Origin: Thalassotalea euphylliae
GTDB lineage: Bacteria > Pseudomonadota > Gammaproteobacteria > Enterobacterales > Alteromonadaceae
Reading direction: 5' to 3'
Length of the DNA: 64,000 nucleotides
Assembly (NCBI RefSeq): GCF_003390395.1
Contig: NZ_QUOV01000001.1
Location: 1,612,001 to 1,676,000, forward strand
The translations under genes and the position numbers were made by a program. Positions 7,874 to 16,374 of the stretch are shown here, piece after piece. Below the pieces are notes generated by a model, which made no database searches, was not told where the DNA came from, and saw nothing but the letters and a program-made list of their open reading frames with translations. How positions within the stretch are numbered: the first letter of the stretch is position 1; each line of letters opens with the position of its first letter.

Positions 7874-9934
7874 TTACCAAATTTTCACACGTTGTTCTGG
7901 CGCGATATACATCGCATCGCCTTCTTTTACGTCAAATGCTTGGTAGAATTCATCCATATTCGATAGTGAACCTAACGCACGAAACTCACCCGGTGAATGA
8001 GGGTCAGTCGCTACACGATTACGCATTGATTTTTCAACGATTTTCGAACGCCAAATTTGCGCGTAACCCATAAAGAAGCGTTGGTCGCCTGTTAGGCCAT
8101 CAATCACTGGTGCTTCTTTACCGTTGAGTGACGCCTTATAAGCTTTGTAAGCGATAGTCACACCTGATAAATCACCAATGTTTTCACCTAACGTCAACTT
8201 ACCGTTAACGTTTAAGTCTTCAAACACTTGGTAGCCATCGTATTGCTCAACTAAGTTTGCAGCGCGCTTTTGGAATTCCGCTAAATCGTTTTCAGTCCAC
8301 CAGTTACGCAGGTTGCCGTCAGCGTCGTAGCGGCTACCTTGGTCATCAAAGCCGTGACCCATTTCATGACCGATTACTGCGCCAATACCACCGTAGTTAA
8401 CGGCATCATCAGCACCCATATTAAAGAATGGTGGTTGTAAAATTGCCGCCGGGAAAACAATCTCGTTAACGGTTGGGTTGTAGTAAGCATTGACCGTTTG
8501 CGGTGTCATACCCCATTCCCATTTGCGAATTGGACCGCCTAACTTTTCGACTTCTTTTTGGTGCGATACTTTACCTGAGCGAATGATATTGCCCACTAAG
8601 TCATCGCCTTTGATCATCAATGATGAGTAATCTTCCCACTTGTCTGGGTAGCCGATTTTCGGGGTAAACGCAGCAAGTTTAACTTGTGCCGCTTGCTTGG
8701 TTTCGTCAGACATCCACGCTAGGTTGTCAATTGATTTACCGTATGCGCTGCGTAAGTTTTCCACTAGCTCGCTCATACGCGCTTTGGCTTCAGGCTTGAA
8801 GTGGCGTGATACGTAAACTTTACCGATCACTTCACCTAAGTTGCTGTTTACCACGCTAACGCCACGTTTCCATTGAGGGCGTTGTTCTTTACGACCACTT
8901 AACTGTTTTGAGAAAAACTCAAAGTTTTCGTTGTCTAAATCGGCCGTTAAGTAGCTTGAGTAGGCACTTAGCGTGTGGAATTTTAAGTAGGTTTGCCAGT
9001 CAGCAAGTGGCGTTTCTGCTAATACTTTACCAAAACCTTCGATAAAGTCTGGTTGGTTAACAATTAAGTCTTTTTGCGAAGCAACACCTTGAGCTGCTAG
9101 GTATGCTGACCAATCAATGTTTTCTGAAACACTCTTTAAGTTAGCTGTTTCAAATTTGTTGTAGCGCTTTTCACTGTCGCGTGATTGCACACGTGTCCAG
9201 TGGTATTCAGCCATCTTGGTTTCTAATGCTAATACCGTTTCGGCCGCTTTTTCACCATTGTCAAAACCAGCTAACGCAAACATTTTCGCGATATGAGCTT
9301 TGTAGCCAGCGCGCAAATCAACAAAGCGCTCAGCATCGTTAAAGTAGTAATCTTTGTCAGGTAAACCTAAGCCACCTTGCCACACATGGGTTGCATAACG
9401 GCTAGAATCTTTGGCATCAACACCAATGTATAAATACATTGGGCTGGTAACACCAACTGATTGGTACTGACCAAAAAACGCCATTAAATCAGACTTGTTT
9501 TTTAATGCCTTAATGTCATTTAAAATTGGTTTAATTGGCATGATGCCTAAACCGTTACGCTTTTCTTGATCCATATAAGCGCGGAATAAGTCAGCAACTT
9601 TTTGCTCATCTGAACCTGCTTGCAAGTTAGGTGTAGCAGCTAGCTCTTCGATGATTGCTTTAACGTTTTCGTCAGCTTCATCACGTAAATCGTAGAACGA
9701 ACCAATAGCCGTTTTATCGCCTGGAATTTCAGTTGCTTTTAACCAGCCACCGTTAACGTAACGGTAAAAGTTGTCTTGCGGGCGAACACTCATGTCCATA
9801 TTGGCTTGGCTGATACCAGAGGCAAGTGCGGTTTGTTTGAAACTTGTTTCAGTAGTTGCTGATTCTGATGTGGCGTTACAGCCAGCTAGTAATAGCAATG
9901 ATGAACAAATTGCAGAAGATAGAATTGTTTTCAT
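7874..9934 (-). CDS. M13-family (neprilysin-like) zinc metallopeptidase lipoprotein
   Basis: A 686-residue endopeptidase exported as a lipoprotein: the signal ends LLLLAGC with the lipidated cysteine at 19. Family features run from PQDNFYRYVNGGWL (about 50-65) to the C-terminal ...EQRVKIW. The zinc site is HEMGH in AVIGHEMGHGFDDQ (near 525), with the third ligand in LGENIGDLSG about 55 residues later. The substrate-binding NAYYNPTVNEIVFPAAIL is also intact. It probably degrades oligopeptides in the periplasm. It is monocistronic, with its own upstream region. Confidence 0.93.
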   Translation of the reverse strand: MKTILSSAICSSLLLLAGCNATSESATTETSFKQTALASGISQANMDMSVRPQDNFYRYVNGGWLKATEIPGDKTAIGSFYDLRDEADENVKAIIEELAATPNLQAGSDEQKVADLFRAYMDQEKRNGLGIMPIKPILNDIKALKNKSDLMAFFGQYQSVGVTSPMYLYIGVDAKDSSRYATHVWQGGLGLPDKDYYFNDAERFVDLRAGYKAHIAKMFALAGFDNGEKAAETVLALETKMAEYHWTRVQSRDSEKRYNKFETANLKSVSENIDWSAYLAAQGVASQKDLIVNQPDFIEGFGKVLAETPLADWQTYLKFHTLSAYSSYLTADLDNENFEFFSKQLSGRKEQRPQWKRGVSVVNSNLGEVIGKVYVSRHFKPEAKARMSELVENLRSAYGKSIDNLAWMSDETKQAAQVKLAAFTPKIGYPDKWEDYSSLMIKGDDLVGNIIRSGKVSHQKEVEKLGGPIRKWEWGMTPQTVNAYYNPTVNEIVFPAAILQPPFFNMGADDAVNYGGIGAVIGHEMGHGFDDQGSRYDADGNLRNWWTENDLAEFQKRAANLVEQYDGYQVFEDLNVNGKLTLGENIGDLSGVTIAYKAYKASLNGKEAPVIDGLTGDQRFFMGYAQIWRSKIVEKSMRNRVATDPHSPGEFRALGSLSNMDEFYQAFDVKEGDAMYIAPEQRVKIW

Positions 9935-10106
9935 ATAGGTACTCTACATTTTCTACTTGGAATGTTTTAACGCACCAGATAGTAATGAATCTGATCTGGA
10001 AGCGCTATCAAAAGTTAATGGTGTGTTAATTTTGTGTATGCTAATTGTGTTACAAAATATGTAAACTTATTGGGAAATCAGGTTAGCGCATTGCCAACGA
10101 CGCCAT

Positions 10107-10772
10107 TTATTTTTTGGCAAGAAAGACATTAACTGCGCACTCGCACATTTCTTCAATGCTATTAGCGTCAGCGTATATACCATCAATTAACAAGCGTGCA
10201 ATGCCATGCATAGTGCCCCACGTTACTTGGGCGAGGCGCAAGGTATTTTCCTCTTTAGGTAAAATGCCTGCCTGTTGCCAAGCTTTGGTCATCTCCACCT
10301 GATGTTGAAATACCGGATAGGCGATGTCGCGCAGTTCTTGGTTGGAATGATCGTTTTTCCATAGAGTGTGGCCAAACATCAAGTCGTAAATTGCTGGGTT
10401 GTTGGCAGCAAAGTCGATGTATTTAAAGATAAATTGACGATATCTGTCGTTAATTGGCCGCTCTGTATCGTTGAATATTGCTTGTTCGATGGCTTGCCAG
10501 CGCAAAAATCCCTCTGCCGCAACAGCACACAATAAGTCGTGTTTGTTTCTAAAATGGTGGTAAGTGGCGGTACGCGACACGCCAACTTTCTCTGCTAGTT
10601 TACGTAACGACAGCGCTTCAACTCCGCCCGCATTAATCATTTCTGATGCGGCTTGCAATAAAGTAGGGCGCAAGTCACCGTGGTGGTAGCTACTTTTGGC
10701 TGAAATATTGGTGCTCGTCTGAGTAGTCAGTGGCTTAGTTTGTTTTTTGTCTGTGGTTGATTTAGCAGTCAT
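10107..10772 (-). CDS. TetR/AcrR-family transcriptional regulator
   Basis: A 221-residue repressor-type regulator. A Lys/Thr/Ser-rich N-terminal extension (about 27 residues) precedes the TetR helix-turn-helix (HHGDLRPTLLQAA ... LSLRKLAEKVGVSRTATYHH, FRNKHDLLCAV). The C-terminal half resembles the WHG-type TetR ligand domain (DYRQFIFKYIDFA-like region, then LMFGHTLW). It starts 22 bp after the stop codon of the ThrE-type exporter gene and in the same direction, so the two are probably cotranscribed, with the regulator controlling the exporter (inference). Confidence 0.85.
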   Translation of the reverse strand: MTAKSTTDKKQTKPLTTQTSTNISAKSSYHHGDLRPTLLQAASEMINAGGVEALSLRKLAEKVGVSRTATYHHFRNKHDLLCAVAAEGFLRWQAIEQAIFNDTERPINDRYRQFIFKYIDFAANNPAIYDLMFGHTLWKNDHSNQELRDIAYPVFQHQVEMTKAWQQAGILPKEENTLRLAQVTWGTMHGIARLLIDGIYADANSIEEMCECAVNVFLAKK

Positions 10773-10794
10773 TTAAGTTACAAGGCTTTCTTGT

Positions 10795-12018
10795 TTACAA
10801 CGTATTGCGTGAGCGTACCGCAACATTAGCGAAAATTAAGCCTGCAACAAGCGACATAAAAATCAAAAAAGTTTGCGAGGCGGTATCTGGCGTATTCAAC
10901 ATATTTTGGCCAGAAACAGCGGAGTTTAATCCGATATACACTTTACTGCCAGGTACCAATACAACCAGACCAAGTAGCATAACAATACTGCTTGGCAAAT
11001 TCATCACGCGTGAGAATAAGTTGCTGTAAACGCCTAAAGCAAACGCCCCAGCAAAGGCACCAAGCGCATAGCCTAAATAAGGTGTCGCCAAAAGTGTCGC
11101 GCCATATGCAATATAGCCGGATATTATCCCCCAAGGTGCATCTTTTTTGCGCACTTGGAACATGATGACAAGGGTCATGGATAAAATGGTTACCGCAACC
11201 CAAGAAGTCCAATTGGGCATAGCTGATGGCTGGATAAATTCAGCGGTTCCCCAAATTAAGTTACCAATAGCGATACCCAAAACGGCGCCAAAATACAGCT
11301 TAAAGAGCACCATAATGGCATCCATTATGCGGGCGGTTCCCGACACAAGGTGTCGAGCAGCAAGCTCAGACAAGCCCAGCGTTAGTGACAGGCCGGGAAT
11401 AAACACAATAATGGCCGACAATATCACCAGTGCCATATTGATGTGGGGATCGTAATTAGTCACCGCAGAGGCAATTAAGGCGCAAACCAACGCCGATAAA
11501 GGCTCTAGCGACTCTGAAATTCGCTGTGAGCGTTCAGACCAGAAAACAAACAGGGCAACCACCAAACCGAGTAAGCCTGACCAAAGTACGTCATTCCAAC
11601 TGGTGTGCATTAACATGGCAAAGGCACCACTTGACGCACCAAATGCTAAAAATGTGATGGTTTTACCGTATGGGTTGGGTTTGTTGTAGATCTCTTCAAT
11701 GCGCTCAGTTGCTTCGGCTAAGCTGCGTTGACCTGAGCTTAACTCGTCAACTAACTCATCAGTTCTTGCAAGCGAGCCAAGGTCTAAATCACCCGGTTTT
11801 ACTCGCACAATATAATTGTGTTCGCGATGTTCATCATCAATTAAGACAAAAGTAAGCGAGGTAGGTGTAATAATAAAAGATGCTTTGACACCAAGAAAAT
11901 TGGCGACGTTTTGCAGGTGTGCTTCAGAGCGAAAAGAGTTAGTGCCAAACTTATGGAGCGCTTTACCTAAACTAATGATAAATCTGCGCTTTTGTTTGAA
12001 CTCTGCACTTTGTGGCAT
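10795..12018 (-). CDS. Threonine/serine exporter family protein (ThrE; DUF1212 fusion)
   Basis: A 407-residue inner-membrane protein. The N-terminal ~110 residues are soluble (KRRFIISLGKALHKFGTNSF, with a small-molecule domain of the YjjP/DUF1212 type). Around ten hydrophobic helices follow, including GASSGAFAMLMHTSWNDVLW and FIPGLSLTLGLSELAARHLV, and the C-terminal ThrE_2 half (ending LVPGSKVYIGLNSAVSG and a last helix). In Corynebacterium ThrE exports threonine and serine; in E. coli the same two halves are separate (YjjP and YjjB). Here both are fused, as in most marine relatives. Actual substrate unproven. Confidence 0.85.
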   Translation of the reverse strand: MPQSAEFKQKRRFIISLGKALHKFGTNSFRSEAHLQNVANFLGVKASFIITPTSLTFVLIDDEHREHNYIVRVKPGDLDLGSLARTDELVDELSSGQRSLAEATERIEEIYNKPNPYGKTITFLAFGASSGAFAMLMHTSWNDVLWSGLLGLVVALFVFWSERSQRISESLEPLSALVCALIASAVTNYDPHINMALVILSAIIVFIPGLSLTLGLSELAARHLVSGTARIMDAIMVLFKLYFGAVLGIAIGNLIWGTAEFIQPSAMPNWTSWVAVTILSMTLVIMFQVRKKDAPWGIISGYIAYGATLLATPYLGYALGAFAGAFALGVYSNLFSRVMNLPSSIVMLLGLVVLVPGSKVYIGLNSAVSGQNMLNTPDTASQTFLIFMSLVAGLIFANVAVRSRNTL

Positions 12019-12055
12019 GGCTGGTTAAACCTTGATTATTCTTGCTTTGATACTT

Positions 12056-12110
12056 ATACCAAGTTGATTAAATTCTCGCTGAGTGCTCAAATAATTATTT
12101 AACTTGATAT
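12056..12110. repeat. Short (55-bp) copy of the dispersed palindromic element
   Basis: Begins ATACCAAGTTGATTAAAT and ends ATTTAACTTGATAT, which are inverted copies of each other. The middle (TCTCGCTGAGTG, TCAAATAATTATT) matches the right end of the 277-bp copy at 19386-19662. It looks like an internally deleted member made of the two ends only. Confidence 0.7.
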
Positions 12111-12288
12111 TATTTAGCGTATGGTAAACAAATCTTGTGAGTTTTACAGTCAAAACTTGATACTGGGTATGCCTAACGGCGCTAAAGTAACCAATTTACG
12201 TATTTTTACCGTAAATTAAGCCATTAGTCGCAATGCAATCAATTACTCGTTAACCAAGTAAATATAGGATCATAAATCAGGATTCCAC

Positions 12289-12465
12289 ATGACGTTACTT
12301 ATTATTCTTGCCCTTGTGTTTATCAGTGTTGCCATTATGGTGGTATTAGGGGAAAAGTTTGGTAAACCGCTCGATCAGCCGACACAACAAAAGTACAGCA
12401 AGATTTTAATTGTGCTGGTGTTCGCTTCTTTATTTATCGCAATTCTAAAAAATGCCTTTGGCTAA
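12289..12465 (+). CDS. Small two-helix membrane protein (58 residues)
   Basis: Reading ATG at 12289 to TAA at 12465 gives a 58-residue protein that begins MTLLIILALVFISVAIMVVL and ends LFIAILKNAFG. One hydrophobic helix spans about 2-20. A short polar loop follows (GEKFGKPLDQPTQQKYSK), then a second helix about 39-53. AGGA lies six bases before the ATG. The tight hydrophobic-polar-hydrophobic layout and the ribosome-binding site argue for a real gene. It faces the convergent NRDE gene 10 bp away. Function unknown. Confidence 0.7.
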   Translation: MTLLIILALVFISVAIMVVLGEKFGKPLDQPTQQKYSKILIVLVFASLFIAILKNAFG

Positions 12466-12474
12466 TGTTTTAAG

Positions 12475-13266
12475 TTAGTTATTTTCAGTTTGCCAAGAAA
12501 ATTCAACTTGGCTGTCAACATCGCCACTCGTGTTGTAGGTCACTTCGGTTACCTGTGCCACACCGTCAACGCGCAGCGTATAAACACATGAAGAGCGAGT
12601 ACCGTATTCCTCGCCGCGAATAAAAATAGCGCTTAACTGCTTTTCCCATTCATAGGGTAAGCCAGTTTTGGGTAATAGGTTATCCGGTGCAGTTTGGTTA
12701 TCTTGCAATAAACCGAGCAAGTCTTGGTGGTTAAGCTCGCCAGTATTTTGGCTTTCGATAAAGCGCTCAAGGGCTTGCTCACCACGTGCCATTTTTGGCC
12801 AAATGTCGTCTAATGCACCATTGCACAAGCTAAAAAATCCAGCCTTATTCTCAGTAAATTGATGATTAACGCTATCAAAGCAGGTTAAACCATGTTGATC
12901 GCCATACAGTAAGTTAAAACCTTGATATTGCTGGTACTGCTCGCTTAGTAACTGGGTTAGCTCTGTTTTTCCAAGTTGATGCGCTTTTAATACAAGTTCA
13001 CCGCGACTGGTGTATTGACGTGAATTATCAATTGGCAGCTTGCGAAAGTTGGTTAGTGCGGCAAATTTTCCTGAGCGGGCAATCGCCAGCCAAGTGCCAC
13101 CTGCGCTTAAATCTTTGCCTGCGAGTACACAAGGTTCAATGTCAGCTGTTGGTGATTGCCACCAATGCATTGCGGCTGTTGGTCGTTGCCTAAATTCGTC
13201 ACGATTTGCCGCAATGATTAACGGATATTTAGGATGTTGATGTAAGGCAATAAACAAAATGCACAT
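12475..13266 (-). CDS. NRDE-family protein (TANGO2-like)
   Basis: A 263-residue cytoplasmic protein with the diagnostic N-terminus MCILFIALHQHPKYPLIIAA followed by NRDEFRQRPT, the Asn-Arg-Asp-Glu motif that names the family. Cys2 right after the start methionine resembles an N-terminal-nucleophile hydrolase set-up. Other conserved stretches are AGGTWLAI, AALTNFR and SSRGELV-like (TSRGELVL). TANGO2 relatives are linked to lipid or haem handling, but the bacterial role is not settled. It is monocistronic, back to back with the aldolase gene. Confidence 0.85.
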   Translation of the reverse strand: MCILFIALHQHPKYPLIIAANRDEFRQRPTAAMHWWQSPTADIEPCVLAGKDLSAGGTWLAIARSGKFAALTNFRKLPIDNSRQYTSRGELVLKAHQLGKTELTQLLSEQYQQYQGFNLLYGDQHGLTCFDSVNHQFTENKAGFFSLCNGALDDIWPKMARGEQALERFIESQNTGELNHQDLLGLLQDNQTAPDNLLPKTGLPYEWEKQLSAIFIRGEEYGTRSSCVYTLRVDGVAQVTEVTYNTSGDVDSQVEFSWQTENN

Positions 13267-13384
13267 ATTTGTTAAAGTCGGCGGCTAATTTATGAGTAAT
13301 CGCTATAACTTAGCGGATCACAGCCTTTAACAAAAGTCTGGGGTGCGTTAAAGTTGTCGTCAGCACGATAGAGTGGAAAACAAC

Positions 13385-14155
13385 ATGTTCGAACTTCCTC
13401 AACTTAACCTAAAAGATAAAGTTTCAGACGCCGAATGGCAGACTCGTATAGATTTGGCGGCTTGTTACCGTTTAGCCTACTTACACGGCTGGGATGATTT
13501 GATTTATACCCACATTTCAGCACGTATTCCCGGCACTGACGAGTTTCTTATTAATGCCTTTGGCTTAGCATTTGACGAAATCACCGCGTCTAACTTGGTG
13601 AAAATTGATCTGCAAGGCAACATTTTAGATAAAGATTGCCCGTTTGAAATCAACCCAGCAGGCTTTACCATTCATAGCGCAGTACACGAAGTGCGCCACG
13701 ATGCTATGTGCGTAATGCATTTGCACACCAATGAACTCATTTCGGTGGCAACCTTAAAAAATGGCTTGCAGCCACTTAGTCAATATTCAGCATTTGCGTT
13801 GGCCTCAATGAGCTATCACGGTTATGAAGGTTTAGCAGTAAACGAAGATGAAAAAGCGCGCTTACAAGCAGACTTAGGTACGGCTAACTTTATGTTACTG
13901 CGCAATCATGGTGGCTTAACTTGTGGTAAAACGATTGGTGATGCGTTTATGCACATGTATGACCTAACGCGCGCTTGCCAAGTACAATTGCAAGTTCAAG
14001 CGACGGGCCAAGAACTGATTGAAGTTGACCAAAGTATTGTCGACAACATCAAAGCGCAAGCGAATGTCGTACACACAGGTTTAACTGGTGGGCAAAAATC
14101 ATGGCCAGCAATGTTGCGCCGTATCTACCGCCTTGACCCGAGCTTTGCAAGTTAA
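13385..14155 (+). CDS. Class II aldolase/adducin-family protein
   Basis: A 256-residue protein from ATG 13385. That start has a purine-rich AGTGGA just upstream and is preferred to an in-frame GTG at 13373. Family motifs: WQTRIDLAACYRLAYLHGWD at the N-terminus, the sugar-binding ISARIPGTDEFLIN, metal histidines in MHLHTN (two of them), and the third in LLRNHGGLTCG. No clear fuculose-1-phosphate signature can be claimed; the length fits the short aldolase/adducin decarboxylase-like branch. It is followed at 67 bp by an enolase-superfamily gene, which suggests a sugar-acid pathway. Confidence 0.85.
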   Translation: MFELPQLNLKDKVSDAEWQTRIDLAACYRLAYLHGWDDLIYTHISARIPGTDEFLINAFGLAFDEITASNLVKIDLQGNILDKDCPFEINPAGFTIHSAVHEVRHDAMCVMHLHTNELISVATLKNGLQPLSQYSAFALASMSYHGYEGLAVNEDEKARLQADLGTANFMLLRNHGGLTCGKTIGDAFMHMYDLTRACQVQLQVQATGQELIEVDQSIVDNIKAQANVVHTGLTGGQKSWPAMLRRIYRLDPSFAS

Positions 14156-14222
14156 TAACTGCACGACAGCGTCTTGCTTCAGTTAAAATAGATAAATTCA
14201 GATAAATAACAGAGAATCCCCA

Positions 14223-15398
14223 ATGAAAATTACCCACGTAGAAATTTTTGATATCCATTGCCCTGAGCGTCCACCATGGAATCCGGTATTTGTTCGTATT
14301 CATACCGACGAGGGGATTCACGGGGTGGGTGAAGCTGGTTTGGCTTATGACTGGGGTCATAGTGCTGCAGCAGCGATGATCAAAGAAATTGCCGAGGCGG
14401 TATTAATTGGCTTTAACCCGTTTCAAACCGAACTCTTGTGGTCGCGCATGCTACGTGAAAGCTTCTGGGGACTTGGTGGTGGCCCTGTACTTTATGCGGC
14501 GATGAGTGCTATTGATACCGCGCTTTGGGACATCAAAGGTAAGGCATTAGGCTTACCTGTTTATCAGTTACTTGGTGGTAAAACGAATACCAAACTGCGC
14601 ACTTACGCGAGCCAGTTACAATTCGACTGGGATAAAGAGTGCAAAAAATTGATTGAGCCAGCCGAGTATGCCGAAGCTGCGTTAAAAGCGATGGCCGAAG
14701 GCTATGACGCAGTGAAAGTAGACCCTATTGTTTATGACGCCAATGGCGAATCTTCGTTTGATCGCACCAAGTTATTTACTAAACCACAAATGCGTTTGTT
14801 TGGTGATCGCTTGCGCGCTATTCGCGACGCTGTGGGTGAAGATGTTGATATTATTTTTGAATCACACTCACTAATGGGGGCTGCTTCTGCAATTCAAATG
14901 GGTGAAGTGATCGAAGAAGTTGGCTGTATGATGTACGAAGAGCCAGTGAACTACTTAAACTCAAAAGTGCACAAAAAAGTGTCTGATCGCGTCAATGTGC
15001 CAATTGCTGGTGGTGAACGTTTGTACCACCGTTGGGATGTTCGTCCTTATTTTGAAGATCAAAGTATTGATGTACTACAGCCAGATGTTGGCTTGTGTGG
15101 TGGTTTCACTGAAGCGAAAAAAGTGTGTGACTATGCCGATACTTACGATATTCGCGTGCAAGCACATGTTTGTGGCGGGCCTGTCGCAACGGCAGCGTCA
15201 TTACACTTAGAAACGGCTATTCCAAATTTCTTGATTCACGAGCATCACACCTACGCCATTAAAGCGTGGAACCGTGAACTTTGTATTCAAGATCCACAGC
15301 CAGTTGATGGCTTCTTTGAAGTGTCAGAAACACCGGGCATCGGCATAGAGCTTAATGATGAAGTTGTTAAGCGCTCACCACACGTTACGGTTAAATAA
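14223..15398 (+). CDS. Mandelate racemase/muconate lactonizing enzyme family protein (enolase superfamily)
   Basis: A 391-residue enzyme that would abstract the proton alpha to a carboxylate in an acid sugar. The N-terminal capping domain is residues 1-125 (VRIHTDEGIHGVGEAG). In the barrel, YDAVKVDP carries the Lys at the end of strand two, and the metal-ligand strands are IIFESHS, MMYEEPV and IAGGERL. The base region is VQAHVCGGP with a histidine. ALWDIKGKALGLPVYQLLGG is the family signature. The pattern resembles the galactonate/mannonate dehydratase branch rather than mandelate racemase. The first metal ligand is Glu (FESH) instead of the commoner Asp. Exact substrate unknown. Confidence 0.88.
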   Translation: MKITHVEIFDIHCPERPPWNPVFVRIHTDEGIHGVGEAGLAYDWGHSAAAAMIKEIAEAVLIGFNPFQTELLWSRMLRESFWGLGGGPVLYAAMSAIDTALWDIKGKALGLPVYQLLGGKTNTKLRTYASQLQFDWDKECKKLIEPAEYAEAALKAMAEGYDAVKVDPIVYDANGESSFDRTKLFTKPQMRLFGDRLRAIRDAVGEDVDIIFESHSLMGAASAIQMGEVIEEVGCMMYEEPVNYLNSKVHKKVSDRVNVPIAGGERLYHRWDVRPYFEDQSIDVLQPDVGLCGGFTEAKKVCDYADTYDIRVQAHVCGGPVATAASLHLETAIPNFLIHEHHTYAIKAWNRELCIQDPQPVDGFFEVSETPGIGIELNDEVVKRSPHVTVK

Positions 15399-15465
15399 GC
15401 ACTTAGCCAGCAACTCATTGCCATTTGACTAGACACTTTATTTGTAAACCGACCGCGGAGCTAAC

Positions 15466-16341
15466 ATGACATTGATTGGTGAGAATAACTTTGGCCGTAT
15501 CAAGCAAGAAGGGCTAGGGGAGTCGCTAGCGCAGCTAGTGATTGAACATCAATCCTGTCGTGCTCGCGTTAGCTTGTATGGCGGCCAAGTACTTGCTTGG
15601 CGGCCAAGCGGGCAAGAAGAAGTCTTTTGGCTATCAAATTCGTCTGATTATTCACAAGGCAAGGCGATTCGCGGTGGCATACCGCTGTGTTGGCCTTGGT
15701 TTGGTGCACACCCTAACGCTGAGGGTGCGGGTAATCATGGCTTTGCTCGTAACGTGGTCTGGCAACTAAGCAGTTCAGAAATTACTGAAGCAGGAGTAGA
15801 GCTTGAATTGGTATGGCAAGGGGAAAACCAGCACCCGCAATGGCCTTTTAAAACCAAAGTGGTGCAAAAACTTGTCTTGGGTGAAACGTTTACACAGCAA
15901 CTAACCATTGAAAACCAATCACCAGACACGATTGAATTTACTGGCGCATTACATAGCTACTTTGCCGTTAGTAACCCTGCTCAAGTGACTATTCCAAACC
16001 TTGATAATGTGCCTTTTGATTGCAAACTTAGCGAACAAAAAGGCCAGCAAGACTCGCTAGAAAACTCAGTAGGGCCGCTGGATCGCATTTACTATTCTGA
16101 TCAGCCAATGAAGATTATCGACGCTGGCAAGCAGCGAGTAATTAACCTAATGCCTAATCAAGTGAACAATTGGGTACTATGGAACCCTGGGCAGAAAACG
16201 GCGGCAGGTATGGCAGATGTCCATGCTGGTGGCGAACAAGAGTATGTTTGCCTTGAAGCGGCGAATATTCAGCCACTTACCATTGCATCGGGAGAGTCGG
16301 TGACGTTTGGCCAAGTGATTAGTTTAGCCAAGTTATCGTAA
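15466..16341 (+). CDS. D-hexose-6-phosphate mutarotase (YeaD-like aldose 1-epimerase family)
   Basis: A 291-residue beta-sandwich enzyme interconverting alpha and beta anomers of hexose-6-phosphates. Typical motifs: SLYGGQVLAWRPSGQEEVFW, KAIRGGIPLCWPWFGAH (arginine and phosphate-binding region), NHGFARNVVW (first catalytic His), GALHSYFAVSNP (second catalytic His) and the C-terminal catalytic Glu in YVCLEAANIQP. Third gene of a likely operon with the aldolase and the enolase-superfamily enzyme (67-bp gaps). The group may salvage a sugar or sugar acid from algal polysaccharide (inference). Confidence 0.92.
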   Translation: MTLIGENNFGRIKQEGLGESLAQLVIEHQSCRARVSLYGGQVLAWRPSGQEEVFWLSNSSDYSQGKAIRGGIPLCWPWFGAHPNAEGAGNHGFARNVVWQLSSSEITEAGVELELVWQGENQHPQWPFKTKVVQKLVLGETFTQQLTIENQSPDTIEFTGALHSYFAVSNPAQVTIPNLDNVPFDCKLSEQKGQQDSLENSVGPLDRIYYSDQPMKIIDAGKQRVINLMPNQVNNWVLWNPGQKTAAGMADVHAGGEQEYVCLEAANIQPLTIASGESVTFGQVISLAKLS

Positions 16342-16374
16342 CTAACTTACCGTAAGTAATGCCTTAGCTAATAG

